A stretch of 64,000 nucleotides of DNA from Suilimivivens sp964393865. Its GTDB lineage: Bacteria > Bacillota > Clostridia > Lachnospirales > Lachnospiraceae. This document shows, piece by piece, positions 25,847 through 34,784 of this stretch. Under the pieces are notes generated by a model. It was not told the origin of the DNA. It did no database searches and saw only the letters and a list, made by a program, of their open reading frames with translations. The DNA lies in the NCBI GenBank assembly GCA_964393865.1, contig CAYMUW010000012.1:3126-67125 (forward strand), in the 5' to 3' direction. The translations under genes and the position numbers were made by a program. Each line of letters opens with the position of its first letter. Position 1 is the first letter of the stretch.

Positions 25847-27820
25847 ATGAGTAAGGGAAAATATTACATTACAACGGCTATTGCCTACACCTCAGGCAAG
25901 CCCCACATTGGCAACAGCTACGAAATTATCCTGGCGGACAGCATTGCCAGATTTAAAAGAAAGGATGGCTATGATGTTTATTTTCAAACGGGAACGGATG
26001 AGCATGGCCAGAAAATTGAGTTAAAGGCACAGGAGGCAGGTGTTACGCCCAAGGAGTATGTGGATAAGGTGGCGGAAACCATCAAAGGACTGTGGGATTT
26101 GATGGATACCTCTTATGATCATTTTATCAGGACAACAGATGATTACCATGAAAAGCAGGTTCAGAAGATTTTTAAGAAGCTGTATGATCAGGGAGATATT
26201 TATAAAGGTGCTTATGAAGGTCTTTACTGTACACCCTGCGAATCCTTCTGGACAGAGTCGCAGCTTGTGGATGGAAAATGCCCCGATTGCGGAAGAGAGG
26301 TAAAGCCTGCCAAGGAAGAAGCATACTTTTTCAAAATGAGTAAGTATGCGGATAAGCTGATTGAGCATATTAATACCCATCCGGAATTTATACAGCCTGT
26401 ATCCCGCAAGAACGAGATGATGAACAATTTCCTGCTTCCGGGTCTTCAGGATCTTTGCGTTTCCAGAACCTCCTTTAAATGGGGAATTCCGGTAGATTTT
26501 GATGATAAGCATGTGGTTTATGTATGGCTGGACGCCTTAACAAACTATATTACCGGAATTGGCTATGACAGCGACGGAAACAGTACGGAGCAGTATCATA
26601 AGCTCTGGCCCGCAGACCTTCATTTAATAGGAAAGGATATTATCAGATTCCATACCATTTACTGGCCCATCTTCTTAATGGCATTAGGTGAACCTTTGCC
26701 AAAGCAGGTATTTGGTCATCCCTGGCTTTTGCAGGGCGACGGCAAGATGAGCAAGTCCAAAGGAAATGTGATTTATGCTGATGATCTGGTGGATTTCTTC
26801 GGCGTGGATGCGGTTCGTTATTTTGTGCTTCACGAGATGCCCTTTGACAATGACGGAACGATTTCCTGGGAGCTTTTGGTGGAAAGAATTAATTCCGATC
26901 TTGCCAATACGCTGGGAAATCTGGTGAACAGAACCATTTCCATGAGCAATAAATATTTTGGCGGTGTGGTTGCCGATAAGGGTGTGTGTGAAGCAGTGGA
27001 TGAGGACCTGAAGGCAGTGGTAACAGGCACCTATGCAAAGATAAGCGCCAAAATGGATGAGCTTCGTGTGGCGGATGCTTTAACGGAAATATTTGCCTTG
27101 TTTAAACGCTGCAATAAATATATTGATGAGACCGAGCCCTGGGTGCTTGCCAAGGATGAAGCCAGGAAAGACAGACTTTCCACCGTGCTTTATAACCTGG
27201 TAGAAAGCATTGTAACCGGCGCATCCTTACTTGAGCCCTTTATGCCTTCTACGGCGCAGAAGATTGCCCACCAGCTGAATGCAAAGCTTCGCAGCTTTGA
27301 GGAGTGCGGCACCTTTGGCAGCTATCCTTCCGAAAACAAAGTGACGGATAAGCCTGAAATTCTGTTTGCAAGACTGGATGCCAAGGAGGTTGTGGAAAAG
27401 GCGGAGGCAATGTTTGCCCAGAGAAAGGCTGCCGCCGGGGAAGCAAGCGGTGATGCCGGAGAAGAGGCGGAAGTGATTGATATAGAGCCTAAGGAAGAAA
27501 TTACTTATGATCTGTTTGATAAGCTGCAGTTTCAGGTAGGAGAAATTATTGCCTGTGAGGAGGTATCGAAGTCCAAGAAGCTTCTTTGTTCCAAGGTTCG
27601 GATCGGCAGTCAGGTAAAGCAGATTGTTTCCGGTATTAAACAGCACTATAGTGCGCAGGAAATGGTCGGTAAGAAGGTTATGGTATTAGTGAACCTAAAG
27701 CCCGCAACGCTGGCAGGAGTGGTTTCCGAGGGAATGCTTCTGTGTGCGGAGGACAGTGAAGGAAACCTGGCGCTTCTTACACCGGAGAAGGATATGCCTG
27801 CAGGAGCGGAAATCTGTTAG
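25847..27820 (+). CDS. metG: Methionyl-tRNA synthetase
   Basis: A 657-residue class I synthetase. YYITTAIAYTSGKPHIGNSY holds the HIGH-like signature, CTPCESFWTESQLVDGKCPDC the zinc-binding knob cysteines and GDGKMSKSKGN the KMSKS loop. The C-terminal ~110 residues are a tRNA-binding OB fold (FQVGEIIACEEVSKSKKLL, VMVLVNLKPATLAGVVSEGM), preceded by an acidic linker. ATG 25847 follows AAGGAG and lies after the T-box terminator; the longer frame starts inside the terminator. Controlled by the T-box. Confidence 0.97.
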   Translation: MSKGKYYITTAIAYTSGKPHIGNSYEIILADSIARFKRKDGYDVYFQTGTDEHGQKIELKAQEAGVTPKEYVDKVAETIKGLWDLMDTSYDHFIRTTDDYHEKQVQKIFKKLYDQGDIYKGAYEGLYCTPCESFWTESQLVDGKCPDCGREVKPAKEEAYFFKMSKYADKLIEHINTHPEFIQPVSRKNEMMNNFLLPGLQDLCVSRTSFKWGIPVDFDDKHVVYVWLDALTNYITGIGYDSDGNSTEQYHKLWPADLHLIGKDIIRFHTIYWPIFLMALGEPLPKQVFGHPWLLQGDGKMSKSKGNVIYADDLVDFFGVDAVRYFVLHEMPFDNDGTISWELLVERINSDLANTLGNLVNRTISMSNKYFGGVVADKGVCEAVDEDLKAVVTGTYAKISAKMDELRVADALTEIFALFKRCNKYIDETEPWVLAKDEARKDRLSTVLYNLVESIVTGASLLEPFMPSTAQKIAHQLNAKLRSFEECGTFGSYPSENKVTDKPEILFARLDAKEVVEKAEAMFAQRKAAAGEASGDAGEEAEVIDIEPKEEITYDLFDKLQFQVGEIIACEEVSKSKKLLCSKVRIGSQVKQIVSGIKQHYSAQEMVGKKVMVLVNLKPATLAGVVSEGMLLCAEDSEGNLALLTPEKDMPAGAEIC

Positions 27821-27844
27821 GCTTTAAGAGGGACGGAGGTTACA

Positions 27845-28789
27845 ATGGTAAAAAAGGAAGAATTTACTTTTGATTCCAGAGACGGAAAGACAAAGCTTCA
27901 TGCAGTCAGATGGGTGCCGGAGGGCAAGGTTGTCTGTATTATACAGATTGTTCATGGCATGGCCGAATATGTCGAGCGATATGAAGCACTGGCACAGTAT
28001 CTTGGAGAGAAGGGGATACTGGTAACAGGAGACGATCATCTGGGACATGGAAAAAGTGTTGCCAAGGACGGTATATACGGGTATTTCTGTGAGCAGGACC
28101 CGGCTACCGTCGTGGTGCGGGATGTGCATAGACTGAAGAAGATGACGCAGGAAGACTATCCTGGTGTTCCCTATGTAATACTGGGACACAGCATGGGTTC
28201 CTTTATTCTTCGCAATTACCTGTTTCGCTATGGAACCGGAATTGAAGGGGCGGTTATCTGCGGAACCGGTTCCAAGTCAAAGGCACTGGTAACGGCAAGC
28301 AGGATGATTGCCGCCGTTCAGGGAGTGATTTTTGGGGATGCCCATGCATCTAAGCTGATTGACAGACTGGCGTTTGGTTCCAGTAATAAGAAAATTGCAG
28401 ATGCGAAAACCGCCTTTGACTGGCTGTGCACAGATGAGAAAGTGGTGGACGCATATATCAAAGATGAGCTGTGCGGCTTCACCTTTACGGTAAACGGATT
28501 TAAAACCCTGTTTCAGCTTTTGAACCGTCTGAATAAGGCGGAGAACATAAACAAAATGCCTAAAGATCTGCCTGTGCTTTTCCTGTCGGGCGATATGGAC
28601 CCGGTGGGAGACTACGGAGAGGGAGTGAAAAAGGCATATGAGGATTTCAGGAAGGCAGGTATGAAGCGTGTCTCCATGAAGCTTTATCCGGGAGGAAGGC
28701 ATGAACTGCTTAATGAAACGAATAAGCAGCAGGTTTATGAGGAGCTTTATCCGTGGATTATGGAGCGGGTCAGGGAATATCAGCTATAG
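27845..28789 (+). CDS. Alpha/beta hydrolase, monoacylglycerol lipase-like
   Basis: A 314-residue cytoplasmic hydrolase. QIVHGMAEYVERYEALA gives the oxyanion region, YVILGHSMGSFILRNYL the nucleophile Ser in GHSMG, FLSGDMDPVGDYGEG the acid and YPGGRHELLNE the catalytic His. These are the marks of the Hydrolase_4 / lysophospholipase group. RBS GGGACGGAGGTTACA precedes the ATG. It starts 25 bases after metG and may be cotranscribed. It probably acts on acylglycerols or lysophospholipids; exact substrate unknown. Confidence 0.88.
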   Translation: MVKKEEFTFDSRDGKTKLHAVRWVPEGKVVCIIQIVHGMAEYVERYEALAQYLGEKGILVTGDDHLGHGKSVAKDGIYGYFCEQDPATVVVRDVHRLKKMTQEDYPGVPYVILGHSMGSFILRNYLFRYGTGIEGAVICGTGSKSKALVTASRMIAAVQGVIFGDAHASKLIDRLAFGSSNKKIADAKTAFDWLCTDEKVVDAYIKDELCGFTFTVNGFKTLFQLLNRLNKAENINKMPKDLPVLFLSGDMDPVGDYGEGVKKAYEDFRKAGMKRVSMKLYPGGRHELLNETNKQQVYEELYPWIMERVREYQL

Positions 28790-28814
28790 GCAGTTCGAAA
28801 GGTGGATTATAATA

Positions 28815-29324
28815 ATGAAAAAAAAGATTATGATACTGTTGGCGTTATTGTTGGCGTTGGGATTCTATCCGATATCGGCGGAGGCATCTGAGACAGATGC
28901 TTCCGGTATCATAGACCAGATTAAGCAGCAGCTTACAGATGTTTTTGAAAATGTGGATCAGGAAACAGCCGGAGAAATATTTTCCTTTTTGAAGGAGCAG
29001 GCAGCGGAGGGAAATATTACTGCTGACGGCGATCTTCAGGGCGTAATCAAGGAGGGCGAAGAGAAATTCGGCGTGGAGATTGACGAGGCGGATGCCCGCA
29101 AGCTTGTGGAAACCATGGAGAAACTGGAAAATATGGGCTTTTCTGCAGAATATGTGATAGATAAGGCGGAAACACTGTATGACGAGTATGGGACAGAATT
29201 TGCGGATCACGCCGATGAACTGGTTAAGGGAGCGGTGAAGAATGCCGCAGAGAACGTGGCCGGAAGTTTCTGGCAGAATTTGAAAAATTCGATTAAAAAT
29301 TTCTTTCAAAACCTGTTTAAATAA
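28815..29324 (+). CDS. Secreted helical protein of unknown function
   Basis: A 169-residue protein with a clear Sec signal peptide (MKKKIMILLALLLALGFYPI, then AEASE as the likely cut site). The mature part is acidic and amphipathic-helical (DQIKQQLTDVFENVDQETAG, EIDEADARKLVETMEKLENM) and ends with an aromatic-basic tail, NLKNSIKNFFQNLF, that could touch membrane. ATG 28815 follows AAAGGTGGATT; earlier in-frame starts lie inside the lipase gene. No named family recognised. Confidence 0.7.
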   Translation: MKKKIMILLALLLALGFYPISAEASETDASGIIDQIKQQLTDVFENVDQETAGEIFSFLKEQAAEGNITADGDLQGVIKEGEEKFGVEIDEADARKLVETMEKLENMGFSAEYVIDKAETLYDEYGTEFADHADELVKGAVKNAAENVAGSFWQNLKNSIKNFFQNLFK

Positions 29325-29412
29325 TCGAAGGAGATAAGAATAAAAAACCGATATCCCAGCAAATAATAAATATAGCATGTGTAAATCACGTTTGTGAAAC
29401 GGAGGATGATAT

Positions 29413-30405
29413 ATGAAAATTGCATTTTACGGAACAAAACCATATGATAAGATTTGGTTTGAACCTTTGGGAAAGGAGTATGGCTTTGATATTCATTTTA
29501 TTGAGTCGGCATGTAATCAGGAAACCATATTTATGGCAAAAGGTTACGATGCAATCTGTATTTTTGTGAATGATTATGTGAATGCGGAAATGATAGATGC
29601 GCTCTATGAAATGAATGTCAAAGCTATTTTACTTCGCAGCGCAGGCTTTAATAATGTGGATGTGAAAGCAGCTGAGGATAAAATTATTATACTGCGTGTT
29701 CCCAGTTATTCACCTGAGGCGGTGGCGGAATTTTCCATGGCGCTTCTGCTTACGGTAAATCGCCTTACGCACAAGGCTTACAACAGAACGAGAGATTTCA
29801 ATATGAGTCTCAATGGACTTATGGGAATTGATTTGTATGAGAAAACGGCAGGAGTAGTTGGAACAGGCAAAATCGGTCAGGCGATGATCCGTATTTTAAA
29901 CGGATTTCAGATGCATGTGCTGTGTTATGATCCGTATCCGGTTGAAGGACTTGATGCGGAGTATGTATCTTTAGAGGAGCTTTTCAGGTGTTCCGACATT
30001 ATTTCACTTCACTGTCCTCTTACATCGGACACCAGGTATATGATTAATAAGGATTCCATTGCGCTGATGAAGCAGGGTGTTTACCTGATTAATACATCAA
30101 GAGGCGGACTGATTGATACGGAAGCGTTAATTAATGCCATGCTGGAGGGAAAGTTTGGCGGTGTGGGATTGGATGTATATGAGGAAGAGGAAGGCGTATT
30201 TTATGAGGACCGCTCCGGAGAGATTATAACAGACGACAATCTGGCGCGGCTTATGACATTTCCCAATGTGCTGGTTACCTCCCATATGGGCTTTTTTACG
30301 AAGGAAGCGATGCAGGCAATTGCCCTTACCACATTGGAGAATGCTTATGCATTGGAAAACGGGCTGCCGTTAGTGAATCAGGTAGGGAAAGAAATGGCTC
30401 CTTAA
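29413..30405 (+). CDS. D-lactate dehydrogenase-like 2-hydroxyacid dehydrogenase
   Basis: A 330-residue NAD-dependent enzyme. KIAFYGTKPYDKIWFEP opens the substrate domain, GVVGTGKIGQAMIRIL is the NAD-binding glycine loop near residue 147, and the catalytic set Arg (NTSRGGLID), Glu (GLDVYEEEEG) and His (TSHMGFFTKEA) is present. The VYEEE..VFYED segment is typical of fermentative D-LDH. RBS ACGGAGGATGATAT precedes the ATG. It would reduce pyruvate to D-lactate during fermentation, but other 2-keto acids cannot be ruled out. Confidence 0.88.
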   Translation: MKIAFYGTKPYDKIWFEPLGKEYGFDIHFIESACNQETIFMAKGYDAICIFVNDYVNAEMIDALYEMNVKAILLRSAGFNNVDVKAAEDKIIILRVPSYSPEAVAEFSMALLLTVNRLTHKAYNRTRDFNMSLNGLMGIDLYEKTAGVVGTGKIGQAMIRILNGFQMHVLCYDPYPVEGLDAEYVSLEELFRCSDIISLHCPLTSDTRYMINKDSIALMKQGVYLINTSRGGLIDTEALINAMLEGKFGGVGLDVYEEEEGVFYEDRSGEIITDDNLARLMTFPNVLVTSHMGFFTKEAMQAIALTTLENAYALENGLPLVNQVGKEMAP

Positions 30406-30438
30406 TATCTATGTAAAGCAGTAAAGAGCACCTGCTGA

Positions 30439-30467
30439 TTGCAAAAACGTATACGATCTGATATAAT
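30439..30467 (+). promoter_or_regulatory. Extended -10 promoter for the acetyltransferase / HD-GYP genes
   Basis: TTGCAA (30439-30444), 17-base spacer and TATAAT (30462-30467) with TG one base upstream. The first gene starts 30 bases later. Confidence 0.75.
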
Positions 30468-30497
30468 TATTACTTAATAGTGATAAGAGGAAGGACG

Positions 30498-30974
30498 ATG
30501 GAAAAGTCATTATTGTACAGAATTGAATTTGCCCGGCAGGATGATTGGGAAGATGCCATGGGACTGGCATGGAAGACCTTTCTGGAATTTGAAGCCAAGG
30601 ACTATTCACCGGAAGGTGTCAGAAGCTTTGAGGATTTCATTACCGATACAGGTCTTAAGGAGATGTTCCGCATGGGCACTTATCAGATGATGACGGCATG
30701 GGATGGCATACGCATGGTGGGTATGATTACGCTTCGAAATCAGATGCACATTTCACTGCTTTTTGTAGATAAAGAGTATCATCGCAGAGGAATAGGCAGA
30801 GTACTCATTGAGAAAATGGCCGGCTATGTGCGAAATGAGATTGGGAAGGAACGGATGACAGTAAATTCATCGCCTTACGGGGTACCCTTTTATCATCAGG
30901 TGGGATTTCGGGATTTAGGATCAGAGCGATGTCAGGATGGTATCAGATATACTCCAATGGAGTACCTGTTATAG
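30498..30974 (+). CDS. GNAT family N-acetyltransferase
   Basis: A 158-residue acyl-CoA-dependent transferase. HISLLFVDKEYHRRGIGRVL holds the acetyl-CoA loop (RRGIGR), and PYGVPFYHQVGFRDLG is the usual last strand with the Tyr. ATG 30498 follows AGAGGAAGGACG; the GTG at 30480 has no ribosome site. Acceptor unknown. It stands first in a transcript with the HD-GYP gene 15 bases after its stop. Confidence 0.87.
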   Translation: MEKSLLYRIEFARQDDWEDAMGLAWKTFLEFEAKDYSPEGVRSFEDFITDTGLKEMFRMGTYQMMTAWDGIRMVGMITLRNQMHISLLFVDKEYHRRGIGRVLIEKMAGYVRNEIGKERMTVNSSPYGVPFYHQVGFRDLGSERCQDGIRYTPMEYLL

Positions 30975-30989
30975 AAATGGGTGGGGCTT

Positions 30990-32243
30990 ATGGAATACAT
31001 TCACAGTAAGAATATTTTTCTACTTATGCGAGATACTCTGAAGGTGATAGACCGGCGGCCAATGGATCATGGTTCAAGAGTGTCATATTATTTGTATAAG
31101 ATGCTGGAATGCAGAGGCGGCTATGAAAAATTTGAGCTGGCGGATTTTGTATTTATGGCCTCCCTTCATGATATTGGGGCATACAGGACGGACAACTTGA
31201 AGGATTTGATTGGTTATGAATGCAGGGAGCCTATGCCTCATGCTACATATGGATATCTTGTATTTAAGCATCTGTCACCCCTGCGGGAACTGGCCAAAGT
31301 CATTCTTTATCATCATACGGATTATTTGCAGCTTGAAAAGATAAGCTATGAGTATAAGGATATTGCGGCTTTTTTAAGTCTGGCGGAGAAGGTTGATATC
31401 TTCTCGGGTGCAATGAAGGAAGCCTTCGATATGAGTTTGTTTCATAAGCAATCCGGCACGGTAGTCAGCCCGGAGGCGATAGAGCTTTTTGAAAAGGCAA
31501 TACAGACTTACGATATATTAAATAAGGTCAACAGCGGTGATTACAAGGCGGAGCTGTATGATATCATCGATTATATGATATTTAATAATGAGGACAAAAA
31601 GAAATGCCTGGAAATGCTGATGTATTGTCAGGGATTTAGAAGTGAGAAATCGGTGGTTGATACAGTGACCTGTATTTGCATTTCCGAAATTCTCGGGCAG
31701 AAGATGCGTTTATCGGAATTGGAACTGGAACAGCTGTATTACGGCAGTCTCCTCCATGATATCGGTATGTTGGCAATCCCCCGGGAGATTATTGAAGCGC
31801 CGAGAAAGCTGACGCCGGATGAATATGACAAGGTGAAAATGCATGTGCATCTGGGAGAAAAAATGTTGAATAACCGCATGGCGGAGGAAGTGGTGAAAAT
31901 CGTGGCGGCGCATCATGAGCGCTGTGACGGCAGCGGCTATCCTAGAGGGCTTCGCGGGATTCAGATGAACCATACGCAGGAAATCTTACAGCTGGCAGAT
32001 ACGGTTACGGCTCTTCTGGGACAGAGAGCCTACAGAGCTTCTTATGAGAAGGAGGACGTGATCTCCCTAATCAGCACGGAGGCGGCCGCAGGCAAATATA
32101 ACAAAACAGTTGTTAAAATCTTTTTGAATGCCTATGATGAGATCATGGCAAAAGTAAAAAAGCGTTCCGATGAAATTATGGTTACATACAGAAAGCTAAA
32201 TCTGCAGTATAAGCAGGTATCAGGAAGACTGAAGGAAGAGTAA
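30990..32243 (+). CDS. HD-GYP domain protein, predicted cyclic-di-GMP phosphodiesterase
   Basis: A ~417-residue cytoplasmic protein with two HD-type halves. The N-terminal one has SLHDIGAYRTDNL and VILYHHTDY. The C-terminal one has the full pattern LLHDIGMLAIPREIIEAP, then AAHHERCDGSGYPRGLRG with the GYP triplet, then LADTVTALLGQRAYR. The usual Lys after HDIG is Met here. ATG 30990 follows GGGTGGGG. It would break down c-di-GMP, opposing the two GGDEF proteins encoded nearby. Confidence 0.9.
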   Translation: MEYIHSKNIFLLMRDTLKVIDRRPMDHGSRVSYYLYKMLECRGGYEKFELADFVFMASLHDIGAYRTDNLKDLIGYECREPMPHATYGYLVFKHLSPLRELAKVILYHHTDYLQLEKISYEYKDIAAFLSLAEKVDIFSGAMKEAFDMSLFHKQSGTVVSPEAIELFEKAIQTYDILNKVNSGDYKAELYDIIDYMIFNNEDKKKCLEMLMYCQGFRSEKSVVDTVTCICISEILGQKMRLSELELEQLYYGSLLHDIGMLAIPREIIEAPRKLTPDEYDKVKMHVHLGEKMLNNRMAEEVVKIVAAHHERCDGSGYPRGLRGIQMNHTQEILQLADTVTALLGQRAYRASYEKEDVISLISTEAAAGKYNKTVVKIFLNAYDEIMAKVKKRSDEIMVTYRKLNLQYKQVSGRLKEE

Positions 32244-32267
32244 ATTTCTAACAAAAGGAAGAGAACA

Positions 32268-33002
32268 ATGGGAAGATTATTTAATTTGGACAGTCCGTTA
32301 ATGAGCGGCTTAAGTAAGATGGCGGACTTGATTTGGCTGAACATTTTAGCATTTATCTGCTGTATACCGATCTTTACGATCGGTGCAACGTTGACCGCCC
32401 TGAATTATGTGGCGCTTAAGATTGTGAGAAATGAAGAGGGTTACGTTACTAAGTCATTTTTTAAATCCTTTAAGCAGAATTTTAAACAGGCCACGATCAT
32501 TTGGCTGATTATGCTGTTGGTGGTGGTTATTATTGTGGTAGATATTTTGATATTCAGCTATTCCAATATAGTATTTCCCTCATGGATCAAGGTGGCGTTG
32601 ATTGCAATCGGAATATTGGCGTTTTTTGCCACAATGCATGTATTTCCTGTATTGGCAAGATTTGAGAATACCATTGCAAATACCTTTAAAAATTCCTTTT
32701 ATATTGGAATTTTAAGTCTGCCCAAAACAATTGTGATGATGGTTTGCTGGATTATTCCTGTAGTGATTTCCATTTATTTTCTGCAGGCATTTCCTATTGT
32801 CATTGCTTTTGGAATTTCAGGACCGGTATTTATAAGTGCGCTGCTTTATAATAAAACCTTCAAGCGTTTTGAGCCTGAAGAGGAGGCTGAGGGTGACAGG
32901 GAATGGACTGTTCCTGTAGATGATGAGCAGGAACCCGAAGAGCAGAATGAGAAGGAAGCTTCGGAGCAGAAGGAACAGAAACCTGAAGAGCAGAATGAAT
33001 AA
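32268..33002 (+). CDS. YesL-like (DUF624) membrane protein with acidic tail
   Basis: A 244-residue membrane protein. RLFNLDSPLMSGLSKMADLI with NILAFICCIPIFTIGATLTA is the YesL signature, and the next four or five helices complete the domain. From residue ~205 the tail is a low-complexity acidic stretch rich in Glu, Gln and Lys (DDEQEPEEQNEKEASEQKEQ), encoded by a small internal duplication of GAAGAGCAGAATGA. YesL members often sit by carbohydrate uptake genes; its role is unknown. RBS AAAGGAAGAGAACA. Confidence 0.8.
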   Translation: MGRLFNLDSPLMSGLSKMADLIWLNILAFICCIPIFTIGATLTALNYVALKIVRNEEGYVTKSFFKSFKQNFKQATIIWLIMLLVVVIIVVDILIFSYSNIVFPSWIKVALIAIGILAFFATMHVFPVLARFENTIANTFKNSFYIGILSLPKTIVMMVCWIIPVVISIYFLQAFPIVIAFGISGPVFISALLYNKTFKRFEPEEEAEGDREWTVPVDDEQEPEEQNEKEASEQKEQKPEEQNE

Positions 33003-33114
33003 AATTGGAAGAGAAGGATAAACAGGAGCTTAGGAAAGGGAGGTTCCGGAGCGGAACGGGAAAGAGGAGTAAGTGACAGAGACTGGTTAGGTTGCATAAT
33101 ACGGAGAGTTGGGG

Positions 33115-34587
33115 ATGAAAGCAAATGTTAAAGCGGTAATTTTACGTTGGGTGTTTCCGCTGATAGGGGTGCTGTTGTTGGCACTGTTTATTTTTTTAGG
33201 TGCTACCGGTAAAGAAAAGAAAAATGCGGAAGAAGTTATTGAGAATGAGATATTTCATGTGGTAGAAAAGCATGCCGCTATGATCAGGACTGAGCTTTTG
33301 GATATTCAAAACGCAGGGGAACTTATTTTATCGCTTATTGAGAGGGAAAATGCAACAACACCGAAGAGTTTATCACGGTATTTACAGGCTGTTATCGACA
33401 AGACAGAAGCGAATGCCGCGGTTTATGTTGCCGGGAATGGCTTGGCGGTTAATCAGGATGGGGAAAAGGTTAAGCTGACAGACAGAAGCTGGTTTCAGGA
33501 AGACCTTTTAGAGGCAGATGAACCCCTGTATCTTTTGCTGGGTGAGGATGAAACAGAGGCGGAAGAGGCCATTTTGATTATGGTTCCCGGTTCGGATGGT
33601 GCAGGTGCGGTATACATATGGTATTCGGTAGAAAATTTAAAAAATCTGATGGTTATGAATGAGGATTTCGACCGTCCCGTCATCGGGATGCTGCTGGATG
33701 CGGATGGAAATATCCTTGTACGTACCGGTATTACCAGTGACTTTACGACGGAGATGAACCTGTGGGCCAATCTGAATGAAGCAGGAGATGAAGTTGCTGC
33801 TGCTAAAGCAGAAATCCAAAACGGAAGCTCAGGGGCATTAAGGGCATCAGCGGACAATGAAAGCCGCACTCTGGTTTATGTACCTTTATCCATTGGAGAA
33901 TGGCAGCTTATGGCAGGTCTGGATCAGGCGTATGTTGACCGGAGAGAAAAGAACTTGTGGGGAAACACAAGCAAGGTACTTGGTTTGGTGCTTACAGGCG
34001 TAGTGATATTTGCGATTTTCTTTGTAATCACTAACATTTCCGGCAGAATGAAAAACGAGAAAAACAGTCAGGCATTGAAGGAAAAGGCTGATACGGACTT
34101 ACTTACAGGTCTTAACAATAAGCTTGCCACGGAGCGCAAGATCAAGGAGTATATGGAAGAAGCGCCCGATTCACTGGCGATGATGTTTTTGCTTGACATA
34201 GACAATTTTAAAAAGATTAACGATACCATGGGGCATGCCTTTGGAGATGAGGTATTAAGAACACTTGGAAAGAAAATAAGCGCCAACTTCCGTGTGACTG
34301 ATATTATCGGGAGAACGGGAGGCGATGAGTTCACCATTTTCTTAAAGGCGCTTAAGAATGATTCCAATACCCTGAATGAGGCAAATAAGCTGATAAACTT
34401 TTTCCAGCATTTTCAGGTTGGAGAGTATGTGAAATACTCTGCTACGGCAAGTATCGGAGCGGCGGTTTTTCCGGCAGACGGAAAGGACTTTGAAACACTA
34501 TATAAGGCAGCGGATCAGGCTCTCTATAAGGCTAAGAAACGGGGCAAAAACCAATTGGCATTTTATGATGACAGAGACAGGAAATAA
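33115..34587 (+). CDS. Membrane diguanylate cyclase with extracellular Cache-like sensor
   Basis: A 490-residue protein. One helix (VFPLIGVLLLALFIFLGA) near residue 15, a ~240-residue outside region with Cache-type features (VAGNGLAVNQDGEKVKLTDR then SWFQEDL), a second helix (VLGLVLTGVVIFAIFFVITN) near 285 and a C-terminal GGDEF domain from ~325. RTGGDEF near residue 400 is the intact active site, and LLDIDNFKKINDTMGHAFGD is the substrate region. It would make c-di-GMP in response to an external ligand. ATG 33115 follows GGAGAGTTGGGG. Confidence 0.92.
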   Translation: MKANVKAVILRWVFPLIGVLLLALFIFLGATGKEKKNAEEVIENEIFHVVEKHAAMIRTELLDIQNAGELILSLIERENATTPKSLSRYLQAVIDKTEANAAVYVAGNGLAVNQDGEKVKLTDRSWFQEDLLEADEPLYLLLGEDETEAEEAILIMVPGSDGAGAVYIWYSVENLKNLMVMNEDFDRPVIGMLLDADGNILVRTGITSDFTTEMNLWANLNEAGDEVAAAKAEIQNGSSGALRASADNESRTLVYVPLSIGEWQLMAGLDQAYVDRREKNLWGNTSKVLGLVLTGVVIFAIFFVITNISGRMKNEKNSQALKEKADTDLLTGLNNKLATERKIKEYMEEAPDSLAMMFLLDIDNFKKINDTMGHAFGDEVLRTLGKKISANFRVTDIIGRTGGDEFTIFLKALKNDSNTLNEANKLINFFQHFQVGEYVKYSATASIGAAVFPADGKDFETLYKAADQALYKAKKRGKNQLAFYDDRDRK

Positions 34588-34729
34588 ATATACAAAGTGT
34601 CCAGAGGTTTAAGGGTTTTATTGGTCAAGTTGTCTAAGAAAAATAAAAAAATGAATCTTTATAAGCATTTTTTACAACGGAGAATAAAATCTTTGTTGAA
34701 TAGTTGCATAGTCAAAGACACTATTCTCA

Positions 34730-34737
34730 TGTATACT
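34730..34737 (+). promoter_or_regulatory. Probable -10 element of the MsmK-like gene
   Basis: TGTATACT ends at 34737, 47 bases before the start. No good -35 lies at 16-18 bases; TTGCAT at 34704-34709 is 22 bases away. The gene's codon use suggests high expression, so a regulated or activator-aided promoter is possible. Confidence 0.4.
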
Positions 34738-34784
34738 AAACACAGACTTGATCGTGTATCAAATATTTTAAGGAGGCAAATGAA

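Noticed and set aside
33003..33114. c-di-GMP riboswitch before the GGDEF gene
   Set aside because: Only a short GTTCCG/CGGAAC stem is seen; the conserved GEMM core is absent.
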